In this document: positions 19,601 through 27,266 of the stretch, one piece after another
Layout: each line of letters starts with the position of its first letter
Numbering within the stretch: the first letter of the stretch is position 1
NCBI RefSeq assembly: GCF_000518085.1
Contig: NZ_KI912379.1
Span: 3,397 to 40,008 of the forward strand
Length of the DNA: 36,612 nt
Reading direction: 5' to 3'
Origin: Bartonella grahamii ATCC 700132
GTDB lineage: Bacteria; Pseudomonadota; Alphaproteobacteria; Rhizobiales; Rhizobiaceae
Made by a program: the position numbers and the translations under genes
The notes under the pieces: model-generated
The model's database searches: none
Seen by the model: the letters and a program-made list of their open reading frames with translations, nothing else
What the model was told of the DNA's origin: nothing

Positions 19601-22600
19601 TTAGATTTAATAGAATTAACTAGAGTAGAAGAAAGCTTAGGCTTTTTAGTTTTTCCAGAAGCAGCAGGCACTTCAGTCTTGACATTTCCCAACGAAGAAG
19701 ATTGAGGAGCAGAAGATGAAGTCCGTTCTTCAGTTTCAGAAACTGAAGAAGTTCCAGTCAAAGGACCTAATTCCACATCAGAATCGCCTGTGTCAGACCT
19801 TCCAAGTACAGAACTCTCCAGCGTAGAAGGTTGAGGAGCAGAAGATATAACAGTCTGAGACGGAATTAATTCAACCTTTGTACTATTACCCTCTGTAATA
19901 TTACCTTCTTCGTCCACTATATCATACCCCACATCATCAGATTCCGCACTTGAATTATCAAGAAGAGAAATACTTAAAGTTTCACTATTTCCATCTGTTA
20001 ATCTATCTTCTGTTTCCGGTGATGGAGTACCACCTTCACTTACATCATTCACATCAACTGTATCAGTATCACTATGGGCCACTGTAGCATCTTGTACTTC
20101 ATTCTGACTATCCGTTCTATTAGGAGAAGCAATAAGAGAAGTATCTACACTTCCATCAATAGTTTTCTCAGTTGGCAAAACACTTCCTGAAACAGATGGA
20201 GTATTTCCTGAAGCTTCAAAAGTTGGAGTAAGATTTCTAACAGATGCATCAACTGAATCCACATCAGGCTCTTCTACATCAGATCTCCCAAGTAGTTCAG
20301 GATTGCTAGGCAAAACAGAAGCAGTAACTTGATCAAGTGTTAATGAAGAATCTAATTCTGAAGAACCATTTACCCCAGATACAGTGCCTTCACCTTCAGA
20401 TGATGAAACATCAAAAACAACAGGCTTAATACTATTACGAGGTCCATGAGCTATACTAGCAGCTATATTTCGCCGACTTTCACCATTTTCTAACTTACTT
20501 TCTAAGCTGAAAGTCCACAGTGTATCAGGATAATCTTCTAATTCTTCTGAATTACTGGAAAATCGTATTGAACCAGAAGAACTATATTGTATTGGACCAG
20601 ACGCCCTAAGAATATATTGATAAGGAGATCCCTGCAATGTGACATATTCATTAGCAAGTTCAAAAGAATCTTTTCGTGCGTCTCCATAAACTTGAATAAT
20701 TAGAAGAGGGGCAGGTTTTTTTGTATTTTGCTCCCGTTCACCTTGATTTTGCACAGCTTGACGCTGAATTTTCTCTCCATCTTTTAGTTTTTCATTTAAA
20801 GTGGTGATGACAGAACTATCATTTACATACACCTTCGTTTTTCCAGTAACAGCGCCATAAACCAAAAGCTTATCAGACATAAGCTTAACGTTACCTGAAT
20901 CACCAGAAACAAAATTCACATTGACATAAAGCCTAGCATCTCCTTCAGCATACAAACCGCTACCTAGATGCGTACCTTCTTCATTTCCAAGTTGCAGTGT
21001 TTGATAACCTTCATCTGCACTTTTTGGAGGCAAAAATACAATACTACTATTTGTAAGATATACCGCCGAAAGATTTGAATCTATACGATGTCTATCTTTC
21101 TCCAATGGTTGATGATGAGTACTTTTTGTTAAATACAGTCCTGAACGAGACAAATAAAGCGCAGCTTTTGCATTCTCATCAACACGAGCTGCACCTATAA
21201 TCGAAGATTCATGAGCGTGCACCAATAGACTAGAATGAGATTCAGCTTTTAAAAATAGATCACCCGAAAGAACGCTATTCTCTCCTAAAATGACAGCACC
21301 ATTTAAATCACCACCATAAATAGCTATACCTTCTGGAATTTTAAGAGTAGTTCCTGTTAAAGAAACCATCTGCGCTGTACGACTATTGTCTTTATTTATT
21401 ATGATTTCTTCTGCATCTGTTTCTTCTTCATCTTCTGCAGCTGCCGTATTAAAATATATGCCATAAGAACCTTCTCCCGCTATTTGAATAGTTGACCTTT
21501 GAATGTCAGCTTTAATCTTAAAATGACTTTTACTCTCCTTACCCGTTATACTCACTATATATTGCAAAGCGTCCTGATCAGATCTAGTCTTCCCTATAGT
21601 AGAGAGAGGAGTAACAAGAGCATCCTCCGTAGCGTGATAAGTATAATAGAGTCCATTCAGCTCAAGCATTTCATCTTTTGAATAAATAGAATCATCTTTA
21701 TCACCACCATCCGTATCATCAATATGAAAACGAGTTGCCAAAAGACCACCCACAAAACCACGATCATCTATCGGAGCGGTTACAAACTCATTAGCACCAT
21801 CAGTAACCCAAAGAGCAACTGCATCAGAACCTTCAACTCTTCCTTTTTCAACAGAAATAAGACCTCCATCTGACAGGAAAATTAAATTTGAAGAACTTTC
21901 AGAATCAGAACTCTTTCGCCCGCTTATCCCCTTTCGACTGTTAATACGAACTCCATCTAGTCTTACAATCCCTTTATATCCGGCTAAAACTCCCACATCA
22001 CCTGTATCAAGATTAATTGACCCGGACTGCATCATTATTCCAGACCGGCCCTCACTTTTCAAACCAATTCCAACAGGATAAAAATCCACTCCATTTAGAA
22101 AAATAAACGAATCATGATCAGAAGAAGCTCCTATCCCAGTATAAACGATTCTTCCACCCTTCATATGAATCCTTGAATCGCTTTGAGCATCAACCCCAAC
22201 TATAAAGTCCTTAATATTTGAATTTTCTAGCTTAACTCTTGAACCAAGTGTTGCTAATATTCCTGCCCCCACTTTTGTATCAAGATAGCTATTGTAATCA
22301 TCAGGCCTATTTTCTAAATCATTAGGATTACCAATGTTATTAGAATTTAAAATTACATGACCTTTTGGAACAGCTATCCCCCTAATAGACACAGTATCTA
22401 ACTCAACAGTCGTACCTCGATCCGAAAACAAGACTTGTTTCTCACCCGATTTATACACCTCTTTCCGAGTAACCTGTCCTGTGACATGCATAGCGTTATC
22501 ACCAAACTTCAACACACCAATAGTACTTCTCTTTAGCTGATGATACCTCGTATCAGAACAGAGCACAGAGTTAAGGGACAAGAAACTCCCATCAGAACAT

Positions 22601-23115
22601 GAACTTGCAACAGGAGCACCTTGGACAACACCAGGAGCAGCACCAGGAGCACCAACACCGCCAACACCACCAGGGACACCGCCAACACCAACACCGCCAG
22701 GGACACCGCCAGCTCCAGCACCACCAGCACCACCAGGGACGCCAGCGCCACCAAGACCACCAGCACCACCAAGACCACCAGCACCACCAAGACCACCAGC
22801 ACCACCAAGACCACCAGCACCACCAAGACCACCAGCTCCAGCTCCAGGGACGCCACCGCCATTGCCATTGCCTATACGATTACCCTCGTTTGGACCAGCG
22901 ACTCGTGGTGCAGGAGGCGCAGGCAATTCTGCTGCTTTAGGCTCAGGAGATGGTGATGAACCTCCGAAAGATGGTATCAGAGATGAAAGTGAAGAAGGTA
23001 GTTTTGGAAGTGATATGCTAAACCAACCAGCCGAAGCATCTACACTTTGTAAAAAGAAGAGAGCACTTGTTGTCAGTGCGTACAGACTTGTACGCTTTTT
23101 AAATACATTGGTCAT
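16690..23115 (-). CDS. Giant autotransporter, 2141 aa, two passenger units and one barrel
   Basis: Signal peptide at residues 1-29 (ending VDASA). A Pro-rich stretch and a Gly-rich stretch of GGAGGL units follow at about 85-165. Passenger unit 1 (about 172-870) opens with a Cys pair (SSCSDG, LCSDTR) and ends with YQTLQLGN, SDKLLVYGAVTGKT, LLIIQVYGDA and LWTFSLES. Then, where a barrel should follow, there is an acidic Ser/Thr-rich linker of about 345 residues. Unit 2 (about 1220-1800) starts again with a Cys motif (YFCSDGQ) and ends with YQTLHIGNGNGTVY, TDRLVIHGDVSGKT, VSVIQVYGQA and FWNFRLEN. A single barrel (about 1820-2141) ends IRYQF. The other members carry one unit each, so this looks like a fusion of two genes with loss of the first barrel. 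AGAAAG precedes the ATG. Confidence 0.93.
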   Translation of the reverse strand: MTNVFKKRTSLYALTTSALFFLQSVDASAGWFSISLPKLPSSLSSLIPSFGGSSPSPEPKAAELPAPPAPRVAGPNEGNRIGNGNGGGVPGAGAGGLGGAGGLGGAGGLGGAGGLGGAGGLGGAGVPGGAGGAGAGGVPGGVGVGGVPGGVGGVGAPGAAPGVVQGAPVASSCSDGSFLSLNSVLCSDTRYHQLKRSTIGVLKFGDNAMHVTGQVTRKEVYKSGEKQVLFSDRGTTVELDTVSIRGIAVPKGHVILNSNNIGNPNDLENRPDDYNSYLDTKVGAGILATLGSRVKLENSNIKDFIVGVDAQSDSRIHMKGGRIVYTGIGASSDHDSFIFLNGVDFYPVGIGLKSEGRSGIMMQSGSINLDTGDVGVLAGYKGIVRLDGVRINSRKGISGRKSSDSESSSNLIFLSDGGLISVEKGRVEGSDAVALWVTDGANEFVTAPIDDRGFVGGLLATRFHIDDTDGGDKDDSIYSKDEMLELNGLYYTYHATEDALVTPLSTIGKTRSDQDALQYIVSITGKESKSHFKIKADIQRSTIQIAGEGSYGIYFNTAAAEDEEETDAEEIIINKDNSRTAQMVSLTGTTLKIPEGIAIYGGDLNGAVILGENSVLSGDLFLKAESHSSLLVHAHESSIIGAARVDENAKAALYLSRSGLYLTKSTHHQPLEKDRHRIDSNLSAVYLTNSSIVFLPPKSADEGYQTLQLGNEEGTHLGSGLYAEGDARLYVNVNFVSGDSGNVKLMSDKLLVYGAVTGKTKVYVNDSSVITTLNEKLKDGEKIQRQAVQNQGEREQNTKKPAPLLIIQVYGDARKDSFELANEYVTLQGSPYQYILRASGPIQYSSSGSIRFSSNSEELEDYPDTLWTFSLESKLENGESRRNIAASIAHGPRNSIKPVVFDVSSSEGEGTVSGVNGSSELDSSLTLDQVTASVLPSNPELLGRSDVEEPDVDSVDASVRNLTPTFEASGNTPSVSGSVLPTEKTIDGSVDTSLIASPNRTDSQNEVQDATVAHSDTDTVDVNDVSEGGTPSPETEDRLTDGNSETLSISLLDNSSAESDDVGYDIVDEEGNITEGNSTKVELIPSQTVISSAPQPSTLESSVLGRSDTGDSDVELGPLTGTSSVSETEERTSSSAPQSSSLGNVKTEVPAASGKTKKPKLSSTLVNSIKSKQRKLASKEMDGKPVASVLLYNKGADTLRSESQKPMVATVSANGIKQEGISSQCSNTEKNGTERLQVAYFCSDGQSHTMTNLTLKANEKTQRSMHAKSNTVVKLEGATISGMDFSDSKNNVDFTAIQAVSAVLAEEKAEIVLDNKSTITSSVIGLEAQSGGKVRMTGGTVDALYVGALAGSGSSINLKDTKINVTGDVAAGLASQGGKITMDSGAITLAKGVAVLSESGGSVELDKVSINVKKATGKLDSIENLERAAFLLSDNASIDFKNGNVVTDSRALWIMNSGDNVVEAGSPRRRRSSEVRPTMNRANIESSTVKVEGDGTYGIYFDGVTQKEESQQNRSKDLATEEEVVVKWSAVSKQEKTPIGITGTVSLKKTDFEVAKGIAIYGNNSGGHVSLENKTTLAGDLLLKVENDSNISVTVDSSIVTGDVRVDKSSYAKLDLANSSQWVLKRSAQKNLGTLDSGCVDSCVSSVRLVNSAIDFRSSESEGKYQTLHIGNGNGTVYEAQGDAVIHLNARLNPHDPSDQQVTDRLVIHGDVSGKTKIHVRGDAGNVGDARANGKIAHSVSVIQVYGQAKKDSFELDGNYVALSNSPYKYTLRAYAPKATSKQEHVQQKFVKDGGEFWNFRLENQYVKSMGSAALSEQFVRSVVPQVPTYLVLPNSVFHAGLMDISNQNKQLETLRMTSTGRVEVRENPALYLRGYGGSYRYASNLSALEYGYGGDLSYNGVEAGVLLQTIENSDSAISFGVMGTYGKLSLQPLNVEQSQKSAFDKWTATVYGSMQHNVGFYVDGLLSYGLFKGDVLTLARGKTATLKGKPLSVSLAGGQTIATGYKGFVFDPQVQVVYQHLQFNKARDIDNFDIEMGNLDQWVARVGGRLTKTPIGSEGMDAVAFYGKLYLAHGFEGKQSVHFKDAFKLGAFGSSLEAGLGFNAKFLPQFSLHADILYQHKLNKAGFSGTSFSGGIRYQF
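22617..22868. repeat. Gly-rich coding repeats, 18-bp unit
   Basis: The core encodes six or so copies of GGAGGL from an 18-bp unit, flanked by related VPGGAGG, GGVPGGVG and VGAPGAAPG segments. It lies near the N-terminus of the mature protein, whereas the other autotransporters keep their repeats in the linker before the barrel. All units preserve the frame. Confidence 0.85.
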
Positions 23116-23312
23116 ATGTTAAACTTTCTAAATATGTTGCAAAAACACTAGAATTAAGTGAAAATGAGGTAAGTGAACAATTTGTAACATATGTTAGTCA
23201 ATTTTACAACATAGTGTTATTTATTTATGCTTCATTTTGTGCATAAAAATACCAAAGTTAAGTTTTTAAGTGCGCAAACCCTTATAATATTAGATAAAAG
23301 GATAAAATTACG
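23116..23312. promoter_or_regulatory. Divergent control region, autotransporter versus siderophore transporter
   Basis: This 197-bp gap must hold both promoters. It contains a perfect 12-bp palindrome, TAACATATGTTA (23185-23196), and a 7-bp inverted repeat, TTTATGC with GCATAAA (23224-23247). A minus-strand pair TTGTAA/TACAAA with 17-bp spacing (23209-23204, 23186-23181) could drive the autotransporter; its -10 would overlap the palindrome. An iron regulator binding here is a guess; I do not recognise a specific Fur, RirA or Irr box. Confidence 0.4.
23258..23288 (+). promoter_or_regulatory. Possible promoter of the siderophore transporter
   Basis: A perfect TATAAT lies at 23283-23288, 24 bp before the start codon. 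The best -35 is weak (TTAAGT, 23258-23263, 19-bp spacing). AAAGGA near 23297-23302 is the ribosome binding site. Confidence 0.4.
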
Positions 23313-24263
23313 ATGATAAAATATATGAAACGGATGACTTCTGTTTTACTGGTTGCAATTAGCTTTGCAACTGTTTTATGGACACAGATGAGTATTGCAA
23401 ATACGAGTACTCAAACAAATGTAACAATTAATCATGTTTCAGGCACGACTCCTGTTCCCGCTTCTCCACAAAAGGTTGTTGTGTTTGATATTGCCTCTCT
23501 TGATAATATGAATCGCCTTGGTATCAAAGCGGTTATCGGTATTCCTGAAGGAAAAAAACCATCCTATCTGCAACAATTTGATGATGCAAAATATGAAAAA
23601 ATTGGTACCCTTTTTGAACCCGATTATGAAAAAATTGCCACTCTTCAACCTGATTTGATTATTATTTCCTCCAGAACTCAAGCAAAATATAACGATTTAT
23701 CCAAAATCGCTCCAACAATTGATCTAACTGTAGGAAATGAAAACTCTCTTGCAGATATTGAACGGAATGTGTCTATCCTTGGCAAAATTTTTGGCAAAGA
23801 AAAAGAAGCTGAAGCAGAAATTGCAAAACTCAATGAAACTTTAGCTGAAGTTCGTAAAAATACTAAAGGAAAAGGCCAAGGTCTTGTACTCATGACTTCT
23901 GGTGGAAAAATCAGTGCCTTAGGACCAAAATCACGTTTTGATATTTTGCATTCCGCTTTTGGAATTGCCCCTGCAACCGATAAACTCACTGTACAAAAAC
24001 ATGGACAGCTCATTTCTCCTGAATTTATTCTTGAGACAAATCCTGATTGGTTGTTGGTGATTGATCGGGATGCCGCAATTGGACGTGAAGGGCAATCTGC
24101 AGCACAATTGCTTAACAATGAGCTTGTTCACCGCACAACAGCAAGCAAACAAAATCAAATTATTTATTTGGACTCTTGGAGCTGGTATCGTGCAAGTGGT
24201 GGTTTAACGGGACTCTTTGAAACCGCTAAGCAGATCAATGAAGCCTTTACAAAGAGCAAATAA
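23313..24263 (+). CDS. ceuE: Siderophore-binding periplasmic protein, CeuE/YclQ family
   Basis: 316 aa with a Sec signal peptide (residues 1-29, cleavage after SIA) and no lipobox Cys, so it is a soluble periplasmic protein. The fold is the two-lobed iron-complex binding family: N-lobe with VVVFDIASLDNMNRLG, linking helix, then C-lobe. Arg121, Arg208 and Arg252, plus His230 (KHGQ) and Tyr292 (WYRASGG), sit three to four residues from the positions I recall for the Arg triad and the iron-binding His/Tyr of Campylobacter CeuE. That suggests ferric catecholate binding, possibly including tetradentate ligands. It heads a gene set with two permeases and an ATPase. No receptor or synthesis genes are nearby, so the ligand is probably made by other organisms or the host. 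The symbol is by family resemblance. Confidence 0.87.
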   Translation: MIKYMKRMTSVLLVAISFATVLWTQMSIANTSTQTNVTINHVSGTTPVPASPQKVVVFDIASLDNMNRLGIKAVIGIPEGKKPSYLQQFDDAKYEKIGTLFEPDYEKIATLQPDLIIISSRTQAKYNDLSKIAPTIDLTVGNENSLADIERNVSILGKIFGKEKEAEAEIAKLNETLAEVRKNTKGKGQGLVLMTSGGKISALGPKSRFDILHSAFGIAPATDKLTVQKHGQLISPEFILETNPDWLLVIDRDAAIGREGQSAAQLLNNELVHRTTASKQNQIIYLDSWSWYRASGGLTGLFETAKQINEAFTKSK

Positions 24264-24301
24264 GCATACAAAAGAGCTTGCTTGCTATATAAATAAAATT
24301 T

Positions 24302-24340
24302 AAAAGCAGAGATTGTTTATTAAGCAGTCTTTGCTTTTTT
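24302..24340 (+). terminator. Terminator between the binding protein and the permease genes
   Basis: A 14-nt arm AAAAGCAGAGATTG pairs with CAGTCTTTGCTTTT (two G-T wobbles) around a 9-nt loop, followed by T. It ends about 25 bp before the permease start. As the downstream genes have no obvious promoter, it probably stops part of the transcription, giving more binding protein than permease. Confidence 0.75.
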
Positions 24341-24365
24341 AGGTTTTGTTAGAAAATGATTTAAC

Positions 24366-25322
24366 GTGAAGAATTCCTGGATAACCATAACACTTCTCAT
24401 TCTCCTGTCCATCCTCAGCATTTTTGTTGGTTATTCTGATGTCACGCCTTCTGACCTTTTCGCAGCCGATCCCCATGCGTGGCTTATTTTTTGGCAAACC
24501 CGTCTTCCTCGTACCATTTCAATCCTTTTAGTAGGTGCATCACTTGCACTTTCAGGTATGATTATGCAACTATTGACACGCAACCGCTTTGTCGAGCCAT
24601 CAACCGCTGGAACTGTTGAATCTGCTTCCCTTGGTATTCTTTTTATTATGATTTTTCTGCCCGATATTTCTGTTTTAGGAAAAATGGTCGTTGCGACACT
24701 TTTTGCCATGACAGGCACTTTACTTTTTATGTTTTTATTGCGCCGCATTCCTCTAAAATATGCTCTCATTGTACCCCTTACAGGGATTATGCTAAGCTAT
24801 ATCATTGGCTCTTTAACCAATGCCATTGCAGATTATGAAATGTTACTTCCCTCTCTTCAAGCTTACTTATTTGGCAGTTTTTCAATGGTTCTTGAAGGAA
24901 AATATGAGCTCTTATGGCTATCCCTTCCCCTTTGTATTCTGGCCTATTGTACTGCTGATCGCTTTACGGTTGCAAGTTTGGGAGAAGATTTAACCAATAA
25001 CCTTGGATTGAATTATCGTGTTGTCATGTTTTTTGGTCTTTTCATTGTCGCCTCAATCACTGCTGTTGTTGTCTGTACAATTGGTCGAATTCCTTTTGTT
25101 GGACTCATTGTTCCCAACCTTGTGTCAAATTTCATGGGCGATAATATGCGCCGTACCGCTCCTTGGGTGGCCATCAGCGGTGCAGGATTGGTCTTAATTT
25201 GTGATCTTGTAGGACGAATAATTCATCCCTCTCTTGAAATTCCCATCAGCACTATGATGGGTGTAATCGGTAGTTTTATTTTTATGATACTGCTTTTACG
25301 CTGGAGAAAGCGTCTTGGATAG
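24366..25322 (+). CDS. ceuB: Siderophore ABC transporter permease, FecCD family, first subunit
   Basis: 318 aa, strongly hydrophobic with about nine or ten membrane helices, the usual size of the FecCD/BtuC family. The conserved cytoplasmic segment that contacts the ATPase is visible as LGEDLTNNLG, and the later GRIPFVGLIVPNLV matches the family motif GxIxFVGLIVP. An early RLPRTISILLVGASLALSG matches the N-terminal family pattern RLPR. The start is GTG at 24366; no in-frame ATG lies closer and the ribosome binding site is weak. It overlaps the next permease gene by 8 nt. With it, the protein forms the membrane channel that takes ferric siderophore from the binding protein. Symbol by family and position. 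Confidence 0.87.
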   Translation: MKNSWITITLLILLSILSIFVGYSDVTPSDLFAADPHAWLIFWQTRLPRTISILLVGASLALSGMIMQLLTRNRFVEPSTAGTVESASLGILFIMIFLPDISVLGKMVVATLFAMTGTLLFMFLLRRIPLKYALIVPLTGIMLSYIIGSLTNAIADYEMLLPSLQAYLFGSFSMVLEGKYELLWLSLPLCILAYCTADRFTVASLGEDLTNNLGLNYRVVMFFGLFIVASITAVVVCTIGRIPFVGLIVPNLVSNFMGDNMRRTAPWVAISGAGLVLICDLVGRIIHPSLEIPISTMMGVIGSFIFMILLLRWRKRLG

Positions 25323-26265
25323 AAGAAAAAAAACAATATGTGTACTAACAACACTTATCATCATAGCATGTACTGTCATTAGTCTTTATATGACGTGGAA
25401 TATCAATGTGTATACATGGACATTTCGTCTTACAAAACTTTCCTCTCTGCTTCTTATTGCCTATGCAATAAGCGTTTCTACGGTTTTATTTCAAACAATC
25501 GTTAATAACCGGCTTCTTACCCCTTCAATTATGGGATTTGATCAACTTTATATTTTAATAAAGACTGTTCTGATGTATTTTGTAGGCTCTCTTTCTTTGC
25601 CCTTTTTAAATGAAGAAGGGCAACTCATTCTCGAAGCCCTCATTCTTATTCTTTTTTCAATAAGCCTTTTTCGCTGGCTCTTTTCAGGAAGCCTAAAAGG
25701 ACTTCACTTAACACTTTTAATTGGTGTTGTTTTAGGCGGCTTTTTTTTCAGTTTACGGATGTTTATGCAATTGCAACTAAATCCAGACCAAATGATGAAT
25801 TTAACGGATATTATGTTTGCAAATTTTAATAAATTTAATACATCACTAATAGGCTTTGCCACAATCATTGTCTTCATTGTGAGTCTGATTGGATGGCATT
25901 CCCGTCATCTTCTTGATATTTTGGCTTTGGGACGTGAAAATGCCCTTAATCTTGGCGTTAACTACCACAAAAGTGCGACAGCTGTCCTTATTTTTGTTTC
26001 CATTCTCGTTTCCATTTCCACCGCATTAGTAGGCCCTGTCACCTTTTTTGGACTGTTAGTTGCCAACCTTGCCTATGAACTTTCTCCTCAAGCAAAACAC
26101 TGTGTTGTTGTGCCGATTGCAATATTATTAGCGATTATTTGTTTGGTGGGAGGACAATTTATTTTAGAACAAATTTTTCACATGGCAGGACGTTTAAGTT
26201 TTATCATTGAATTTTGTGGGGGTATTGTTTTCTTAATGTTACTGATGAAGGGAAAACTAAAATGA
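25315..26265 (+). CDS. ceuC: Siderophore ABC transporter permease, FecCD family, second subunit
   Basis: 316 aa with multiple membrane helices. Family landmarks include FQTIVNNRLLTPSIMGFD near the N-terminus, LALGRENALNLGVNY as the ATPase-contact region, and GPVTFFGLLVANLAYE corresponding to the GxIxFxGLLVP motif. The start is a TTG at 25315 that overlaps the end of the previous gene by 8 nt; GGAGAA six to seven bases upstream supports it, and no in-frame ATG is nearby. The overlap suggests translational coupling. Its end overlaps the ATPase gene by four bases (ATGA). Symbol by family and position. Confidence 0.87.
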   Translation: MDRRKKTICVLTTLIIIACTVISLYMTWNINVYTWTFRLTKLSSLLLIAYAISVSTVLFQTIVNNRLLTPSIMGFDQLYILIKTVLMYFVGSLSLPFLNEEGQLILEALILILFSISLFRWLFSGSLKGLHLTLLIGVVLGGFFFSLRMFMQLQLNPDQMMNLTDIMFANFNKFNTSLIGFATIIVFIVSLIGWHSRHLLDILALGRENALNLGVNYHKSATAVLIFVSILVSISTALVGPVTFFGLLVANLAYELSPQAKHCVVVPIAILLAIICLVGGQFILEQIFHMAGRLSFIIEFCGGIVFLMLLMKGKLK

Positions 26266-27020
26266 TTGAGATCAATCATCTTTCCAAGGCTTACGGAGCA
26301 CGATTGATTATCGATAATTTATGCCTTCATCTTCCCAAAGGGGGGATTATTTCTCTCATTGGGCCAAATGGTTCGGGAAAATCAACTCTTTTAATGCTGA
26401 TAAGACGTCTTTTGCCATACCATAATGGTACAATTCATATCGATGGCTTTGATATTGATAAAATGCCCCACGATATTTTGGCTCAAAAACTCTCAATTCT
26501 GCGTCAAGATAATCCTTTATCCTTCCGTTTAACCGTGTACGATTTAGTAAGTTTCGGACGCTATCCTTATTCAAAAGGCTGGTATACACATGAAGATAAA
26601 CAATTTATCGACAGTGCGCTACGCTATCTCGGCTTACAAGATTTAAAAGACCGTTTTTTAGATGAGCTTTCTGGCGGTCAGCGTCAACGCGCTTTTATAG
26701 CCATGGTTATCTGCCAAGATACTGATTATCTTCTCTTAGATGAACCATTAAACAATCTGGATATGAAACATGCCGTTTCTATGATGAAGCAGTTACGCCG
26801 CACAGCTGATGAACTGAAAAAAACCATTCTTATTGTTATGCACGATATTAATTTTGCCTCATCTTATTCAGATATGATTGTTGCACTGAAAAATGGAAAA
26901 GCAGCCTATTGTGGAACTCCCAAAGAAATTATGCAACCAGAAATTCTTAAAGACATTTATGATGTTGATATTCAAATCAAAACAATCAATGACATTCCTA
27001 TCGCTCTTTATTATCGATAA
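26262..27020 (+). CDS. ceuD: Siderophore ABC transporter ATP-binding protein
   Basis: 252 aa from the ATG at 26262, which overlaps the upstream stop as ATGA and has GAAGGGA before it; a longer in-frame reading from 26214 adds no family sequence. Walker A is GPNGSGKST (34-42), the Q-loop is at Q82 (LRQDN), the signature LSGGQ is at 136-140, Walker B is YLLLDEP (156-162), the D-loop NNLD follows, and the switch His is H194 (VMHD). All catalytic elements are intact. It supplies energy for import by the two permeases. It is the last gene of the set; I see no clear terminator before the tRNA. Confidence 0.9.
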   Translation: MIEINHLSKAYGARLIIDNLCLHLPKGGIISLIGPNGSGKSTLLMLIRRLLPYHNGTIHIDGFDIDKMPHDILAQKLSILRQDNPLSFRLTVYDLVSFGRYPYSKGWYTHEDKQFIDSALRYLGLQDLKDRFLDELSGGQRQRAFIAMVICQDTDYLLLDEPLNNLDMKHAVSMMKQLRRTADELKKTILIVMHDINFASSYSDMIVALKNGKAAYCGTPKEIMQPEILKDIYDVDIQIKTINDIPIALYYR

Positions 27021-27084
27021 CCTAAAAGACTTTTTGCGCTTGCCTACACTGTAGAATCTGCTAGAGATGATAAAATTGGCTTAT

Positions 27085-27155
27085 TGGGGAATAGTTTAAT
27101 GGTAGAACAGCGGACTCTGACTCCGTCAATCTTGGTTCGAATCCAAGTTCCCCAG
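27085..27155 (+). tRNA. tRNA-Gln (anticodon CUG)
   Basis: A 71-nt cloverleaf: acceptor TGGGGAA pairs with TTCCCCA, D-arm with AATGGTAGAAC, anticodon stem GCGGA/TCCGT enclosing loop CTCTGAC (anticodon CTG, with the required T before it), variable loop CAAT, and T-arm CTTGG-TTCGAAT-CCAAG. The discriminator base is G. CCA is not encoded. It reads CAG codons. It lies between the transporter and prophage tail genes, a common phage integration setting, but no duplicated tRNA end is seen in the window. Confidence 0.95.
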
Positions 27156-27266
27156 TGTAGCTTGCCAGCAGGTTTTGTATATTTTGACACTAGGTTTTGT
27201 ACCAATGTAGCTTGTTGTAGCTTGCCAGCGGGTTTTGTATATTTTGACACTAGGTTTTGTACCAAT
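27156..27266 (+). repeat. Two 51-bp direct repeats directly after the tRNA
   Basis: Copies at 27156-27206 and 27216-27266 differ at one base (GCCAGCAGG versus GCCAGCGGG). The 9-bp spacer GTAGCTTGT partly repeats the unit start. Each copy holds GGTTTTGTA twice. The first copy begins at the base after the tRNA discriminator. A run of eight T follows the second copy. They could be relics of integration events or part of tRNA 3' processing or termination. Confidence 0.85.

Noticed and set aside
22599..22956. Plus-strand frames rich in Gln/His or Thr/Ser over the Gly-rich repeat
   Set aside because: Low-complexity shadows of the GGAGGL repeat in the giant autotransporter.
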